From Plasticicumulans acidivorans (lineage in GTDB: Bacteria > Pseudomonadota > Gammaproteobacteria > Competibacterales > Competibacteraceae), in assembly GCF_003182095.1 (NCBI RefSeq), contig NZ_QGTJ01000003.1, positions 248,001-312,000 on the forward strand: DNA of 64,000 nt, read 5' to 3'. The position numbers and the translations under genes are program-made. Every line of letters begins with the position of its first letter. The stretch's first letter is position 1. Below, piece after piece: positions 27,135 to 36,240 of this stretch. The notes beneath the pieces are model-generated. The model worked only from the letters and a program-made list of their open reading frames with translations, had not been told where the DNA came from and did not search any database.

Positions 27135-28130
27135 TCAGATGCAGCGTTCGATCAGCGCCCGCAGCTGCGGCACGCTGAGGAAATGCGGGTTGGTGCCGGA
27201 GTGGTACTCGAACTCGTCGTCGACCGCGCAGCCGGCCTCGCCACGGGCGTTGCAGCAGTAGTCGACCGGCTGCACGAAGGTGATGCTCGGGCGGATCACG
27301 TAGTGGTCGGCGAACTCCAGCGTCAGCCGCGCGTCGTCGCGCGGGCACATGATCTCGTGCAGCTTCTCGCCGGGGCGGATGCCGATGATGCGGATGCCGA
27401 CCTCCGGGTCGAGCGCGCTGACCAGATCGCTCATGCGCGCCGAGGGCAGCTTGGGCACGAACAGCTCGCCGCCCTGCATGCGCGCCAGCGAGGCGAGCAC
27501 GAAGTCGACGCCCTCGTCGAGGGTGATCCAGAAGCGGGTCATGCGCGCATCGGTCAGCGGCAGCTCGCGCGCGCCCTCGGCGAGCAGGCGGCGGAACAGC
27601 GGCAGCACCGAGCCGCGCGAGCCGACCACGTTGCCGTAGCGCACCACCGAAAAGCGCGTGCGGTGACGGCCGGCGATGTTGTTGGCGGCGATGAACAGCT
27701 TGTCCGAGGCGAGCTTGGAGGCGCCGTAGAGATTGACCGGATTGGCCGCCTTGTCGGTGCTCAGCGCGATGACGCGCTCGACCTCGTTGTCGAGCGCGGC
27801 GGCGATGACGTTCTCGGCGCCGTAGACGTTGGTCTTGATGCACTCCATCGGGTTGTATTCGGCGACCGGCACGTGCTTGAGCGCCGCGGCGTGGATCACC
27901 ACGTCGATGCCGCGCATCGCCTGGCACAGGCGCTCGCGGTCGCGCACGTCGCCGATGAACCAGCGCAGCTGCGGCTGCGGGTATTCCTGCGCCATCTCGT
28001 ACTGCTTGAGCTCGTCGCGCGAATAGATCGCCACGCGGGCCGGACGGTAGCGCGCCAGCACGGTGCGCACGAAGGCATGGCCGAAGGAGCCGGTGCCGCC
28101 GGTGATCAGGATGGACTTGCCGCTGAGCAT
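27135..28130 (-). CDS. pseB: UDP-N-acetylglucosamine 4,6-dehydratase, inverting (PseB)
   Basis: PseB oxidises and epimerises UDP-GlcNAc to the 4-keto-6-deoxy-L-arabino sugar, the first step to pseudaminic acid. The 331-residue protein has ILITGGTGSFG for NADP, AALKHVP, the FlaA1-type active-site set STDKAANPVNLYGASK (Asp, Lys, Tyr), and a C-terminal RPSITF segment. The ATG at 28130 has a GAGG site 8 nt upstream; an upstream TTG in frame is less likely. It begins 10 nt after the flgL stop, so it is very probably co-transcribed with the hook-junction genes. Confidence 0.95.
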   Translation of the reverse strand: MLSGKSILITGGTGSFGHAFVRTVLARYRPARVAIYSRDELKQYEMAQEYPQPQLRWFIGDVRDRERLCQAMRGIDVVIHAAALKHVPVAEYNPMECIKTNVYGAENVIAAALDNEVERVIALSTDKAANPVNLYGASKLASDKLFIAANNIAGRHRTRFSVVRYGNVVGSRGSVLPLFRRLLAEGARELPLTDARMTRFWITLDEGVDFVLASLARMQGGELFVPKLPSARMSDLVSALDPEVGIRIIGIRPGEKLHEIMCPRDDARLTLEFADHYVIRPSITFVQPVDYCCNARGEAGCAVDDEFEYHSGTNPHFLSVPQLRALIERCI

Positions 28131-28140
28131 GGCATGCGCC

Positions 28141-29355
28141 TCAGCCAAGGTAATCGAACAGGGACAGGCGGGAGATCTTGGCGTAGGACTGCTGCGCCGC
28201 CTGCAGGGTCAACAGGTACTGGTTGAGCTTGGTGGTGGCGTCGGCGTAGTCGACGTCCTCGATGCCGCCAGCGATCTCCTGCATGCGCAGCGAGAACTCG
28301 CTGTTGATCGATTCCTGCGCGTCGAGCCCGTTCATGCGCGCGCCGAGGGTGGTGCGCACTTCGAGGAAGCGGTCCTTGACGCGGTCGATATTGTCCATCG
28401 CCGAGTCCATCTGTCGATGGAAGGCATCGAGCTGCTCGGTGCTGGCATAGGGGGTTTCCAGCGCGTTGGCAATGTCATCGAGCGTCGTGAACACATCCTG
28501 CTTCGGTGCCGGCTCGACCGTGAAGCTGTCGCCCGGACTCACCGCCCCGTCGAGCTGCAGCGTGACGCCGTTGAAGGCGATGACGCCGTCGTTCGGCAGA
28601 TTCAGCGCCGCGCCGGTCAGCGGCGGCACCGCGCTGAGGTCGGTGATGGTGTACTGGTCGGTGCTGACGAAATCGATCTGGAAGCGGTGACGCTGGTACA
28701 CCGAGGGATCGGTCTGCGCCAGCGGTTCGAGCGTCGCCGAGCCGGTATTGGTGCTGGCGGCCGTGGCGCTGAAGATGCCGTTGCCGGTGGGGATGTTCAT
28801 GAACACCGCATCGCCGGCGTCGCTGACCGCCACCGAGCGCGTCGGCGCGATGCCGACCAGGCGCTGGCCGCTGTCGCCCGTGTAGCTGACCTGCCCGGCC
28901 GGCGCCTCGACGAACGGCGTCGAGGCGGTCTGGTAGCCGCCGAACAGGTACTCGCCGTTGCCGTCCTGACCGTTGGCGAGCTGCAGCAGCTCGCCGCGGA
29001 TCTGGCGGATTTCCTGGGCGATGCTGCCGCGGTCGGCGTTCGACAGCGTCGTGGTATTGGCCTGCACCAGCAGCTGGCGGGTGCGGTCCATCAGGTCGTT
29101 GGCCTGGCTCAGCGCATCTTCCTCGGCGCCGAGCCGGCCGCCGGCGAAGCTGATGTTGGTCTGGTACTGCTCGGTCGACTGGATCTGGCGCTGCAGCTCG
29201 ACCAGGCGCGCGGAGCCGGCCGGATCGTCGGCGGGGCTGAGCACGCGCTTGCCGGTCGCCAGCTGGCTCTGCAGCTCGGCGACCTTGCTCTGCGCCTGGT
29301 TCATGTAGCGGACGTTGGACTCGTGAATCTGATTGCTGGAGATGCGCACGGTCAT
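28141..29355 (-). CDS. flgL: Hook-filament junction protein FlgL (HAP3)
   Basis: FlgL connects the hook to the flagellin filament outside the cell. The 404-residue protein has the flagellin-like N-terminal helix (RISSNQIHESNVRYMNQAQ, then QLATGKRVLSPADDPAGSARL) and a matching C-terminal helix rich in LNQYLLTLQAAQQSYAKI, ending LSLFDYLG. The middle is variable. It follows flgK by 11 nt and precedes pseB by 10 nt. Confidence 0.96.
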   Translation of the reverse strand: MTVRISSNQIHESNVRYMNQAQSKVAELQSQLATGKRVLSPADDPAGSARLVELQRQIQSTEQYQTNISFAGGRLGAEEDALSQANDLMDRTRQLLVQANTTTLSNADRGSIAQEIRQIRGELLQLANGQDGNGEYLFGGYQTASTPFVEAPAGQVSYTGDSGQRLVGIAPTRSVAVSDAGDAVFMNIPTGNGIFSATAASTNTGSATLEPLAQTDPSVYQRHRFQIDFVSTDQYTITDLSAVPPLTGAALNLPNDGVIAFNGVTLQLDGAVSPGDSFTVEPAPKQDVFTTLDDIANALETPYASTEQLDAFHRQMDSAMDNIDRVKDRFLEVRTTLGARMNGLDAQESINSEFSLRMQEIAGGIEDVDYADATTKLNQYLLTLQAAQQSYAKISRLSLFDYLG

Positions 29356-29366
29356 AGCGGGGTCCC

Positions 29367-31286
29367 TCAGCGCTGGGCGATGGCAAGCAGGGTCTGGAAC
29401 ATCTCGTTGGCGATCTGCATCACCTGCGCCGAAGCCTGATAGGCCTGCTGGTACTTGAGCAGATTGGCGGCTTCCTCGTCGAGATTGACGCCGGAGACCG
29501 CATCGCGCGCAGCGGTGGCATTGTCGAGCAGCGCGGTCTGCGCCGACAGCGCGGTGCCCAGCCGATCGGTCTGGGCACCGATGTCCGCCAGCACCGCGCC
29601 GTAGAAACTGTTGAGGTCGCTGGTGTGGCCAACCAGCGTGTCGGCGGTGGCCAGCCCGGCGAGCGCCAGCGCGTTGCGGTTGTCGCCCTCGCCGCCGGCG
29701 TTGTTGCTGACGCTGAACACATCGCCGTTCTGCGGCTTGCCGGACAGGCGCACCTCCCAGCCGTTCTGCAGCACCGTCGCGCCGGAACTCGGGTCGTAGC
29801 TGACCGCCGACTGCAGCATCACTGGGCTGCTCGGATCGCTGACGTCGACGACGTCGAACGTCGTCTCGCTGGTGAAGCGGATCTCCACCGGCGTGCGCAG
29901 CGCCGGATCGCTGACGTCACTGACGCTGCCGCTGCTGATCGCGCCGGTGCCGATGTTGCCGGTGGCGGCACCGGTGTGGATCGGCAGCGCCGCGGCGATC
30001 TGCTCGGTGCCGGTGAGGTTGAGCTGGATGTCGCGGGCGCCGTTGCGCGTCGGCTGGATCAGGAAGCGGTCACCGTCGGCGGCCGCACCGGCGCTGGTGT
30101 CGATGTCGATGCTGAGGCCGTCGGCGCTCAGCGGCCCGCTGCTGCCGCTGGCGACCACGCTCGAATCCGACAGCCGCCGCAGCGTGTAGGTACCGCCGTT
30201 GTAGCTCAGCTCGTAGTCCGAGCGCTGCAGCGCGCCGACGTCGGTGAGGGTGGCGGTGACCTGCGCCGAGCCGTCGTTGTGGGTGCTCGCCAGCACGGTC
30301 GGCGAGCCGCTGCTGAAGAAGGCCGTGCCGAGCTGCCCTTCGAGGTCCATGCCCTGCGTCTGCACCTGGTTGACGCTGTCCGCCAGCCCCTGCGCCAGCA
30401 GGCCGAGGTCACTCTGCGCCCGGTCCAGCGTCTGGCTGCGGAACGCCAGATAGCCGCCGAGCTGACCGCCGGTGAGGTAATTGGAGATTTCGGCGCCGCT
30501 GCCGCTGTAGGCGATTTGCACGTCGGCGGGATCGTACTGCGAGGTGCGCACCTCCAGCTGATAGGTGCTGAAGCCGGTCACCAGCGCCTGACCGCTGCCG
30601 ATGAACACGCTGGCGGTGCCGTCATCGGCGATCACCGTCTGCACCCCCACTTTCTCCGAGAGCTGCTGCATCAGATAGTCGCGCTGATCGAGCAGATCGT
30701 TCGGCTCGTCGGAACTGCCGTGCTGGGCGATGACGATCTGCTTGTTGATGCTGGCCAGCGAGCTGGCCAGCGAATTGATCGAGGTGACGGTATCGCGCAA
30801 GCCGGTGTTGACGTTGCCGCGCAGCGTCTGCAGCTGGTCGTCGACTTCATGCAGGCGGTCGACCAGCGCCTGCGCGCTGTTGAGCACGACCTCGCGCGTC
30901 GCCGTCGAGGCCGGCGCCTCGGACAGGCTCTGAAACGCATCGAACAGATTCTGCAGCAGCGGCGAAACGCCGGCCGAGCTGTCGGTCAGCAGGCTGTTGA
31001 CCTGCCCGACCAGATCCGACTGTGTCGACAGCTGCTGCTGGGTGGCGGTGTGGCTGCGCACCTGCTGCGTCAGGAATTTGTCGTAGGTGCGGCTGATGGT
31101 TGCCACTTCGACGCCGGTGCCGACGAAACCGCCGGGGCCGGTGTACTGCGGCGCGCGCGCGACCTGATCGACCGTCTGCCGGCTGTAGCCCGGAGTGCTG
31201 GCATTGGCGATGTTGTGGCCGGTGGTCGCCAGGCCCTGCTGCGCGACCTGCAGGCCGGTGAGTGCGGTGCGTGCGATTTCGACCAT
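29367..31286 (-). CDS. flgK: Hook-filament junction protein FlgK (HAP1)
   Basis: FlgK forms the first junction layer on the hook tip. The 639 residues begin with the rod/hook-type helix (GLQVAQQGLATTGHNIANA, then STPGYSRQTV) and end with VNLDEEAANLLKYQQAYQA and ANEMFQTLLAI, both diagnostic. No separate promoter is visible in the 18-nt gap after flgJ, so it reads from upstream. Confidence 0.97.
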   Translation of the reverse strand: MVEIARTALTGLQVAQQGLATTGHNIANASTPGYSRQTVDQVARAPQYTGPGGFVGTGVEVATISRTYDKFLTQQVRSHTATQQQLSTQSDLVGQVNSLLTDSSAGVSPLLQNLFDAFQSLSEAPASTATREVVLNSAQALVDRLHEVDDQLQTLRGNVNTGLRDTVTSINSLASSLASINKQIVIAQHGSSDEPNDLLDQRDYLMQQLSEKVGVQTVIADDGTASVFIGSGQALVTGFSTYQLEVRTSQYDPADVQIAYSGSGAEISNYLTGGQLGGYLAFRSQTLDRAQSDLGLLAQGLADSVNQVQTQGMDLEGQLGTAFFSSGSPTVLASTHNDGSAQVTATLTDVGALQRSDYELSYNGGTYTLRRLSDSSVVASGSSGPLSADGLSIDIDTSAGAAADGDRFLIQPTRNGARDIQLNLTGTEQIAAALPIHTGAATGNIGTGAISSGSVSDVSDPALRTPVEIRFTSETTFDVVDVSDPSSPVMLQSAVSYDPSSGATVLQNGWEVRLSGKPQNGDVFSVSNNAGGEGDNRNALALAGLATADTLVGHTSDLNSFYGAVLADIGAQTDRLGTALSAQTALLDNATAARDAVSGVNLDEEAANLLKYQQAYQASAQVMQIANEMFQTLLAIAQR

Positions 31287-31304
31287 CAGGGATCACCCGT
31301 GCGT

Positions 31305-32267
31305 TCAGCCGCGCGGAGCGGACTTGACTGCAGCGGTCTGCAGAAACTCTGCCAGAGCGTCGCTGCCGAGGATGCGCTGGATCTTCGCCGGGTAGGCGGG
31401 ATCGGTGGCGTAGCCCGCGCGGTGCAGTTCATGCAGGTACGCAGAGCTGTCCGCAGCATTTTCAAGCGCTTGTTTATAACGAGGATTCTGCTGAATGAAG
31501 CGGGCGTAGTCGCGGAAGCTCTCGCCCCACGAGGCGTAGGCGCGGAAGCCGTCGACCTGGCGTTGCGGCACACCGTCGACGTATTCGAGCGTCGAATTTT
31601 CGACGCGCGCGCCGTTCCAGCTGCGGTCGGCCTTGATGCCGAACAGATTGTGGCTGGAGCGGCCGTCGGCATGGCGCGGCACCGAGCGACCCCAGCCGGA
31701 TTCCAGCGCCGCCTGCGCCACCAGCACCTCGGGACGCACACCGAGCTCGCCCGCCGCCGCCTGCGCATGCGGCCAGACCTCGCGCACGAACGCATCCGGC
31801 GTACCGGGCTTGAACGCCGCCGGCAGGCTGCTGGCCGGCGTCGCGGCATCGAGACCGGCATCGCGGCGGATGCCCTCGATGCGGCGCAGCGCCGCCAGCG
31901 CGTTGCCATCCAGCGCCGGCGCCACGCCATCGCCACTCGGTACCGGCTCGGCGCCGGCCGCCTGCGGATCGAGCTGGCGCAGCAGCATGCGCGCCACGCC
32001 GAACGTGCCTTTCTTTGCCAGATCGGCGGCGAGCTGCTGATCGTAGAGATCGCGGGCCATGCGGCTGGCGTCGCTGTCGACCAGCGAGTCGCCCGGCGTG
32101 GCCGCGCGCATCGACTTCAGCATCATGCCGATGAACACCGCCTCGAACTGCTGGGCGACTTCACGGGTGGCCTGCGGCGAGCCGGCGGCGGCGCCGCGGC
32201 GCAAACGTGCCAGCCCGGCGAAATCGCCGAGCGCGGCACTGTCGGCCCCGAGCGTCGTCGTCACCAT
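31305..32267 (-). CDS. flgJ: Rod cap and peptidoglycan hydrolase FlgJ
   Basis: FlgJ caps the growing rod in the periplasm and opens the peptidoglycan for it. Residues 1-100 are the rod-cap domain (ATREVAQQFEAVFIGMMLKSM). After a linker, residues about 155-320 form a beta-N-acetylglucosaminidase domain with the catalytic Glu189 in AQAALESGWG and NLFGIKADRSW. The length (320) is normal for dual-domain gammaproteobacterial FlgJ. It starts 1 nt after the SPOR gene ends, while in most relatives it follows flgI directly. Confidence 0.95.
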   Translation of the reverse strand: MVTTTLGADSAALGDFAGLARLRRGAAAGSPQATREVAQQFEAVFIGMMLKSMRAATPGDSLVDSDASRMARDLYDQQLAADLAKKGTFGVARMLLRQLDPQAAGAEPVPSGDGVAPALDGNALAALRRIEGIRRDAGLDAATPASSLPAAFKPGTPDAFVREVWPHAQAAAGELGVRPEVLVAQAALESGWGRSVPRHADGRSSHNLFGIKADRSWNGARVENSTLEYVDGVPQRQVDGFRAYASWGESFRDYARFIQQNPRYKQALENAADSSAYLHELHRAGYATDPAYPAKIQRILGSDALAEFLQTAAVKSAPRG

Positions 32268-32268
32268 C

Positions 32269-33345
32269 TCAGGGCCGCACCGCCATCTGCTGAATCGAGC
32301 CGATGGTGCGGATCCACGGCTGCGCGCCGGGCACGCGCTGGCGCAGCTCGGCCAGCGCGGCGCGCGCTTCGGCGGGGCTGGCGAAGCTGCCGGCGAGCAG
32401 CATGAAGAACGGCTGGCCGCCGCGCACGGTCTCGAACACCGCCAGCGGATAGCCGGTGCCGTGGCTGCTGGCGAACGCCACCAGCGCGCGCTCGGAACCG
32501 CCCGCCATCAGCTGCAGCGTCTGGTTGCGCGCCGGCTGCGCCATCACCCAGTCCGGTCCATAAGGTTTTTCCGGGGCGAAGCTGCGCGGCGGTTCGGTAG
32601 CTTTGCTGTCCGCCTTGACCTCGTTGCGGGCGGCCGGCCGCGCTGCCGGCTTCGCCGGTTCGACCGGCGCCGGCACAGCGGCAAGCGCCGGCGCGGCTGG
32701 CTTGACGGCCGCAACCGCGGCCGGCTGCGGCTCGGCCGGCGGCGTCGGCACAACGGCCGCCGGCGGCTCGGGTGAGGACACCTGCGGCGCGCGCGGCGGA
32801 GTCGGTGCGGGCGCCGGCACCGCCACCAGTCCCGGTGGCAGGCTTTCCACGGCCGCTGCCGCGGGCGCGGCGACTGGCGCGGTGTTCGCGGCGGTCGCCG
32901 GCGATTCCTGCGTATCCGGTGACGGCGCGGCGGCGGCCGCTGGTTCGACCGGCTCCGGCTCGACCGGCGCGGCCGTGACAGGGCTCACCTCGCTCACGAC
33001 CGGCGTTGCCGTGTGTTCGACCGCCTCGGCCGGCAGCGAAACCGCCGGGGCGGCGACGGGCAGCGCCGGCGCCTCTTCCTCGACGGTAGCGGTCGAAGCC
33101 AGAGCCACAGTCGGGGCTGGAGCCGGAGTCGAAGCCAAAGTCGGGGTCGGGGTCGGGGTCGGGGTCGCCGCAATCGGCGCGGCCGGCAATGCGGCCGGTT
33201 CACGCAGTGCAGCCGGGCCGGACAGCTGGCCCAGCACCCACATCGTGGTTGCCTGCAGCAGCAGCACGACCGGCAGCGCCAGCAGCAGCGGCCAGCCCAG
33301 ACGCAGCATCGAAGGAGCCGGCCTGACGGGGAAAGTCGCGCTCAT
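32269..33345 (-). CDS. SPOR-like membrane protein with Ala/Pro linker, inserted between flgI and flgJ
   Basis: The 358-residue protein has one N-terminal membrane helix (about residues 15-45, LGWPLLLALPVVLLL), a long periplasmic linker of Ala, Pro and Thr (about 55-250), and a C-terminal domain. That domain (about 265-358) resembles SPOR (FFMLLAGSFASPAEARAAL), which binds denuded peptidoglycan glycan strands. The role may be guiding FlgJ or the rod/P-ring to the cell wall, but this is inference from place only. The start at 33345 has a GAGGTG site; an in-frame GTG three codons earlier is possible. The linker contains a hexanucleotide repeat. Confidence 0.75.
   Translation of the reverse strand: MSATFPVRPAPSMLRLGWPLLLALPVVLLLQATTMWVLGQLSGPAALREPAALPAAPIAATPTPTPTPTLASTPAPAPTVALASTATVEEEAPALPVAAPAVSLPAEAVEHTATPVVSEVSPVTAAPVEPEPVEPAAAAAPSPDTQESPATAANTAPVAAPAAAAVESLPPGLVAVPAPAPTPPRAPQVSSPEPPAAVVPTPPAEPQPAAVAAVKPAAPALAAVPAPVEPAKPAARPAARNEVKADSKATEPPRSFAPEKPYGPDWVMAQPARNQTLQLMAGGSERALVAFASSHGTGYPLAVFETVRGGQPFFMLLAGSFASPAEARAALAELRQRVPGAQPWIRTIGSIQQMAVRP
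33141..33167. repeat. Hexanucleotide microsatellite (TCGGGG)4
   Basis: Four exact TCGGGG units plus TCG lie in the linker of the SPOR-like gene and encode alternating Thr-Pro. Since the unit is six bases, gain or loss of copies changes linker length but not the frame. Confidence 0.8.
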
Positions 33346-33355
33346 CGCCGCCACC

Positions 33356-34471
33356 TCAAATCACGATCAGCTCGGCGCGCAGCGCGCCGGCGGCTTTCAG
33401 TGCTTCGAGGATGGCGGCCAGGTCGGAGGGGCTGGCGCCGACCTGGTTGACCGCGCGCACGATGTCTTCGAGCTTGGTGCCGGGGTTGAACAGGAACATC
33501 GGCCGCTTCTCTTCCTTGACGTCGATGTTCTGGCGCGGCACGACGACGGTCTGGCCGTTGCTCAGCGCATTCGGCTGCGACACCACCGGATCGGCGCTGA
33601 TCGTCACGGTCATCTTGCCGTGCGTCACCGCCGCCGGGAACAGGCGCACGTTGTTGCCGACGACGACGGTGCCGGTCCGCGAATTGATGATGACCTTCGC
33701 CGCGCCCTCGGCCGGCTTGACGTCGATGTTCTCCAGCTCGGCGATGAACGGCACCCGCGAGCGCGGGTCGCGCGGGCCTTCGATCTGCACGGTCGCCGCA
33801 TCCAGCGCGCTGGCGAACTGGCCGCCGAGCTTGCGGTTGATCGCCTGTGCCAGACGCTCGGCGGTGGTGAAGTCGGGCTGGTGCAGGTTCAGCGTCAGTG
33901 CGCCGTTGCCGGTGCTCAGGGCATCGGGTACCGCGCGCTCGACGGTCGCGCCGTTGGCGATGCGCCCGGCGCTCGGCACGTTGACGGTGATGCTGCTGCC
34001 CTCGCCTTCGACGCCGAGGCCGCCGACGACGACGTTGCCCTGCGCCATCGCATAGACCTCGCCGTCGGCGCCGCGCAGCGGCGTCAGCAGCAGCGAGCCG
34101 CCGCGCAGGCTCTTGGCGTTGCCGAGCGAGGAAACGGTGATGTCGATGGTCTGCCCGGGCTTGGCGAACGCCGGCAGGTCGGCGTGCACCGACACCGCGG
34201 CGACGTTCTTCAACTGCAGATTGATGTTGGCCGGCAGCACCACGCCGAGGCCGGTCAGCATGTTGCGCATCGACTGCACGGTGAACGGCGTCTGCGAGGT
34301 CTGGTCACCGGTGCCGGCCAGGCCGACCACCAGGCCGTAGCCGACCAGCTGGTTGCTGCGCACGCCGCCGACCGTCGCCAAATCCTTGACGCGATCGGCC
34401 GCCGCCGGCCCGCTCAGGCCCAGCGCCAGCGCGATCAGCAGCGGTTTGAGGAGTTTCGGTGCACGGTTCAT
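33356..34471 (-). CDS. flgI: Flagellar P-ring protein FlgI
   Basis: FlgI forms the periplasmic P ring around the rod. The 371-residue precursor has a signal peptide ([18 protein letters not shown], cut after AAA) and the family start [21 protein letters not shown]. It continues with [10 protein letters not shown] and the end [15 protein letters not shown]. The start at 34471 is preferred because upstream in-frame residues precede the signal peptide and look non-coding. It is separated from flgH by two plus-strand genes, which is unusual. Confidence 0.96.
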   Translation of the reverse strand: MNRAPKLLKPLLIALALGLSGPAAADRVKDLATVGGVRSNQLVGYGLVVGLAGTGDQTSQTPFTVQSMRNMLTGLGVVLPANINLQLKNVAAVSVHADLPAFAKPGQTIDITVSSLGNAKSLRGGSLLLTPLRGADGEVYAMAQGNVVVGGLGVEGEGSSITVNVPSAGRIANGATVERAVPDALSTGNGALTLNLHQPDFTTAERLAQAINRKLGGQFASALDAATVQIEGPRDPRSRVPFIAELENIDVKPAEGAAKVIINSRTGTVVVGNNVRLFPAAVTHGKMTVTISADPVVSQPNALSNGQTVVVPRQNIDVKEEKRPMFLFNPGTKLEDIVRAVNQVGASPSDLAAILEALKAAGALRAELIVI

Positions 34472-34512
34472 GGCGCAATGCCTGCGGTGAAACGGGACAT
34501 GCCATGGTTTCA

Positions 34513-34527
34513 GCAGGAATCGGGCCA
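34513..34527 (-). promoter_or_regulatory. Candidate sigma-54 promoter of flgI
   Basis: The minus strand reads TGGCCCG-ATTC-CTGC, matching the sigma-54 pattern TGGCACG-N4-TTGC with the essential GG and GC at the right spacing. It lies about 42 nt before the flgI start. As the flgBCDEFGH transcript cannot reach flgI cleanly through two opposed genes, flgI needs its own promoter. Confidence 0.55.
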
Positions 34528-34736
34528 CCACAACAAGCTATTGTTTTGATTCAAAACACTCGGTAATGCGCCAGAATTTCGACGGCGCGCCCGCCGATTT
34601 GACGATGTCGGCAGACTGGAGCCCGCTGACGGCGGCCCGCCGCCCGTGCATCGCAGCCATGCACTCCGCCGCGCCGGCCGCAGCGCTATGCTGCGCCGCC
34701 CTGCCCGCGTGGCGCCTTCGAAACGGTCGTCGACCC

Positions 34737-36047
34737 ATGCCTCACCGCAATGCCGTGGCCGGTATCCTGCTCGCCGCAATGGTCGTGATGACGGTGCTCG
34801 CCGGCATCGACCGGCACGTCTCCGTGCTGTGGGCCGGCGCGCTGGCCTGGGCGGCGGCGGCGCTGCTGTGGCGGCGGCTGCGCCGCCAGCAGCGCCATCA
34901 GGCGCGCTGGCTGGCCGGCATCGGCGTGCTCGGCATGCTGATCGGCGCCATCGGCGGCGCACGGCCGAACCTGTCGCTGGTGGTCGCCGGCAACCAGTCG
35001 CTGATCGGCCTGCTGACGGCCGTGGCCTTCCTCAAACTGGTGGCGACCGTACCCGGCGAGGGCGAGGAACCGCCGCCGCGCGGCCAGGGCGCGGTATGGC
35101 GCACCCTGCTCGGCGTGCACCTGTTCGGCGCGGTGATCAACATGTCCTCGGTATTCCTGCTCGGCGACCGCATGGTCAACCGCGGCGGCCGCCGCCTCGG
35201 CCGGCGCCGGGCGCTGGTGCTGTCCCGCGGCTTCGCCACCGGCGCCTTCTGGTCGCCGTTCTTTGCGGCGATGGCGGCGGCGGTGACTTACGCGCCGGGC
35301 GCGCAGGTGCCGATCGTGGTCCTCACCGGACTGCCGCTGGCGGCTTTCGGCCTGTGGCTGACCGCGCGCGAAGTCGACGAGCAACGCGCCGGCAACGCGC
35401 CGGGCGCGCCGTTCATCGGCTACCCGATGCGCTTCTCGACACTGTGGCTGCCCTGCCTGCTGGTGACGCTGGTGCTGGTCGGCCATACGCTGCTGCCGCA
35501 GTGGTCGATCCTGACCTGGATCTGCCTCGGCGCGCCGCTGCTGACGCTGCTGGTGCTGCTGCTGCTGCGCAAGGGCCGCGGCGGCCCGGTGCAGTTCGGG
35601 CACTACATCACCCAGCGGCTGGGCGATGGCGCCAGCGAGCTGACGCTGTTCCTCGCCGCCGGCGTGCTCGCTGCCGGCATCGCCAGCGTACTGTCACTGG
35701 CCGCCGGCTACCTGCCGTTCACCGAGTTCGGGCCGGCGCAGGCGAGCATGCTGTTGCTGGTGATCGTCGGCGCTGCCTTCGTCGGCGTGCACCCGGTGAT
35801 CGCCGTCACCGTCTGCGGCACCTGGCTGGCACCGCTGCACCCGGAGCCGACGCTGCTCGCCGCGACCTTCACGATGGGCTGGGCGATCGGCGTGCCGGCC
35901 GGGCCGCTGTCGGGCCTGCACCTGGCGATGCAGGGCCGCTATGGCATTTCACCGTACGCCTTTCAGCGCTGGAACGGCCGCTACATCCCGCAGCTGCTGC
36001 TGGCGAGCATCATCGCCCTCCATCTGCAAGCCTGGATTCGTCATTAA
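34737..36047 (+). CDS. Multi-pass inner-membrane protein, possible transporter, family not recognised
   Basis: The 436-residue protein has about ten or eleven hydrophobic segments (for example NAVAGILLAAMVVMTVLAGI and WLPCLLVTLVLVGHTLLP). A charged cytoplasmic-type loop RRLGRRRALVLSRGF follows the middle helices. The layout, with SRGFATGAFWSPFFAAMAAA and TMGWAIGVPAGPLSGL, recalls the ion-transporter superfamily, but no specific family or substrate is assigned. The ATG at 34737 is chosen because the preceding in-frame codons are non-hydrophobic and lack similarity; its ribosome site is weak. It is one of two genes that separate flgI from flgH, on the opposite strand. Confidence 0.7.
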   Translation: MPHRNAVAGILLAAMVVMTVLAGIDRHVSVLWAGALAWAAAALLWRRLRRQQRHQARWLAGIGVLGMLIGAIGGARPNLSLVVAGNQSLIGLLTAVAFLKLVATVPGEGEEPPPRGQGAVWRTLLGVHLFGAVINMSSVFLLGDRMVNRGGRRLGRRRALVLSRGFATGAFWSPFFAAMAAAVTYAPGAQVPIVVLTGLPLAAFGLWLTAREVDEQRAGNAPGAPFIGYPMRFSTLWLPCLLVTLVLVGHTLLPQWSILTWICLGAPLLTLLVLLLLRKGRGGPVQFGHYITQRLGDGASELTLFLAAGVLAAGIASVLSLAAGYLPFTEFGPAQASMLLLVIVGAAFVGVHPVIAVTVCGTWLAPLHPEPTLLAATFTMGWAIGVPAGPLSGLHLAMQGRYGISPYAFQRWNGRYIPQLLLASIIALHLQAWIRH

Positions 36048-36147
36048 CTATTAGAAATATAACGCACTTTTAATGCGCTTGACGGGGCTCACAGCATTCA
36101 CAGCGCCCCCCCGCTTACTCTACGTTTACGACGGTCACCGCCAGCCT

Positions 36148-36161
36148 TGGCACGGTGTCGC
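36148..36161 (+). promoter_or_regulatory. Sigma-54-like box upstream of the PEP-CTERM gene (spacing one base short)
   Basis: The sequence TGGCACG-GTG-TCGC has a perfect -24 element. The -12 GC lies one base closer than normal, which usually destroys activity. PEP-CTERM genes are often under sigma-54 control through PrsK/PrsR, so it is recorded as a weak or decayed site about 80 nt before the start codon. Confidence 0.2.
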
Positions 36162-36240
36162 AGCCAGGATGTCACCGCGGTGGTGATGGCCTTGGCAACC
36201 AATGGATTCCTGATGTATCGCTGACATGGAGGTCGTATCG

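Noticed and set aside
34472-36240. Mobile element as the cause of the flgH/flgI split
   Set aside because: No transposase, integrase, terminal inverted repeats or target duplications could be seen around the two inserted genes, so the mechanism stays open.
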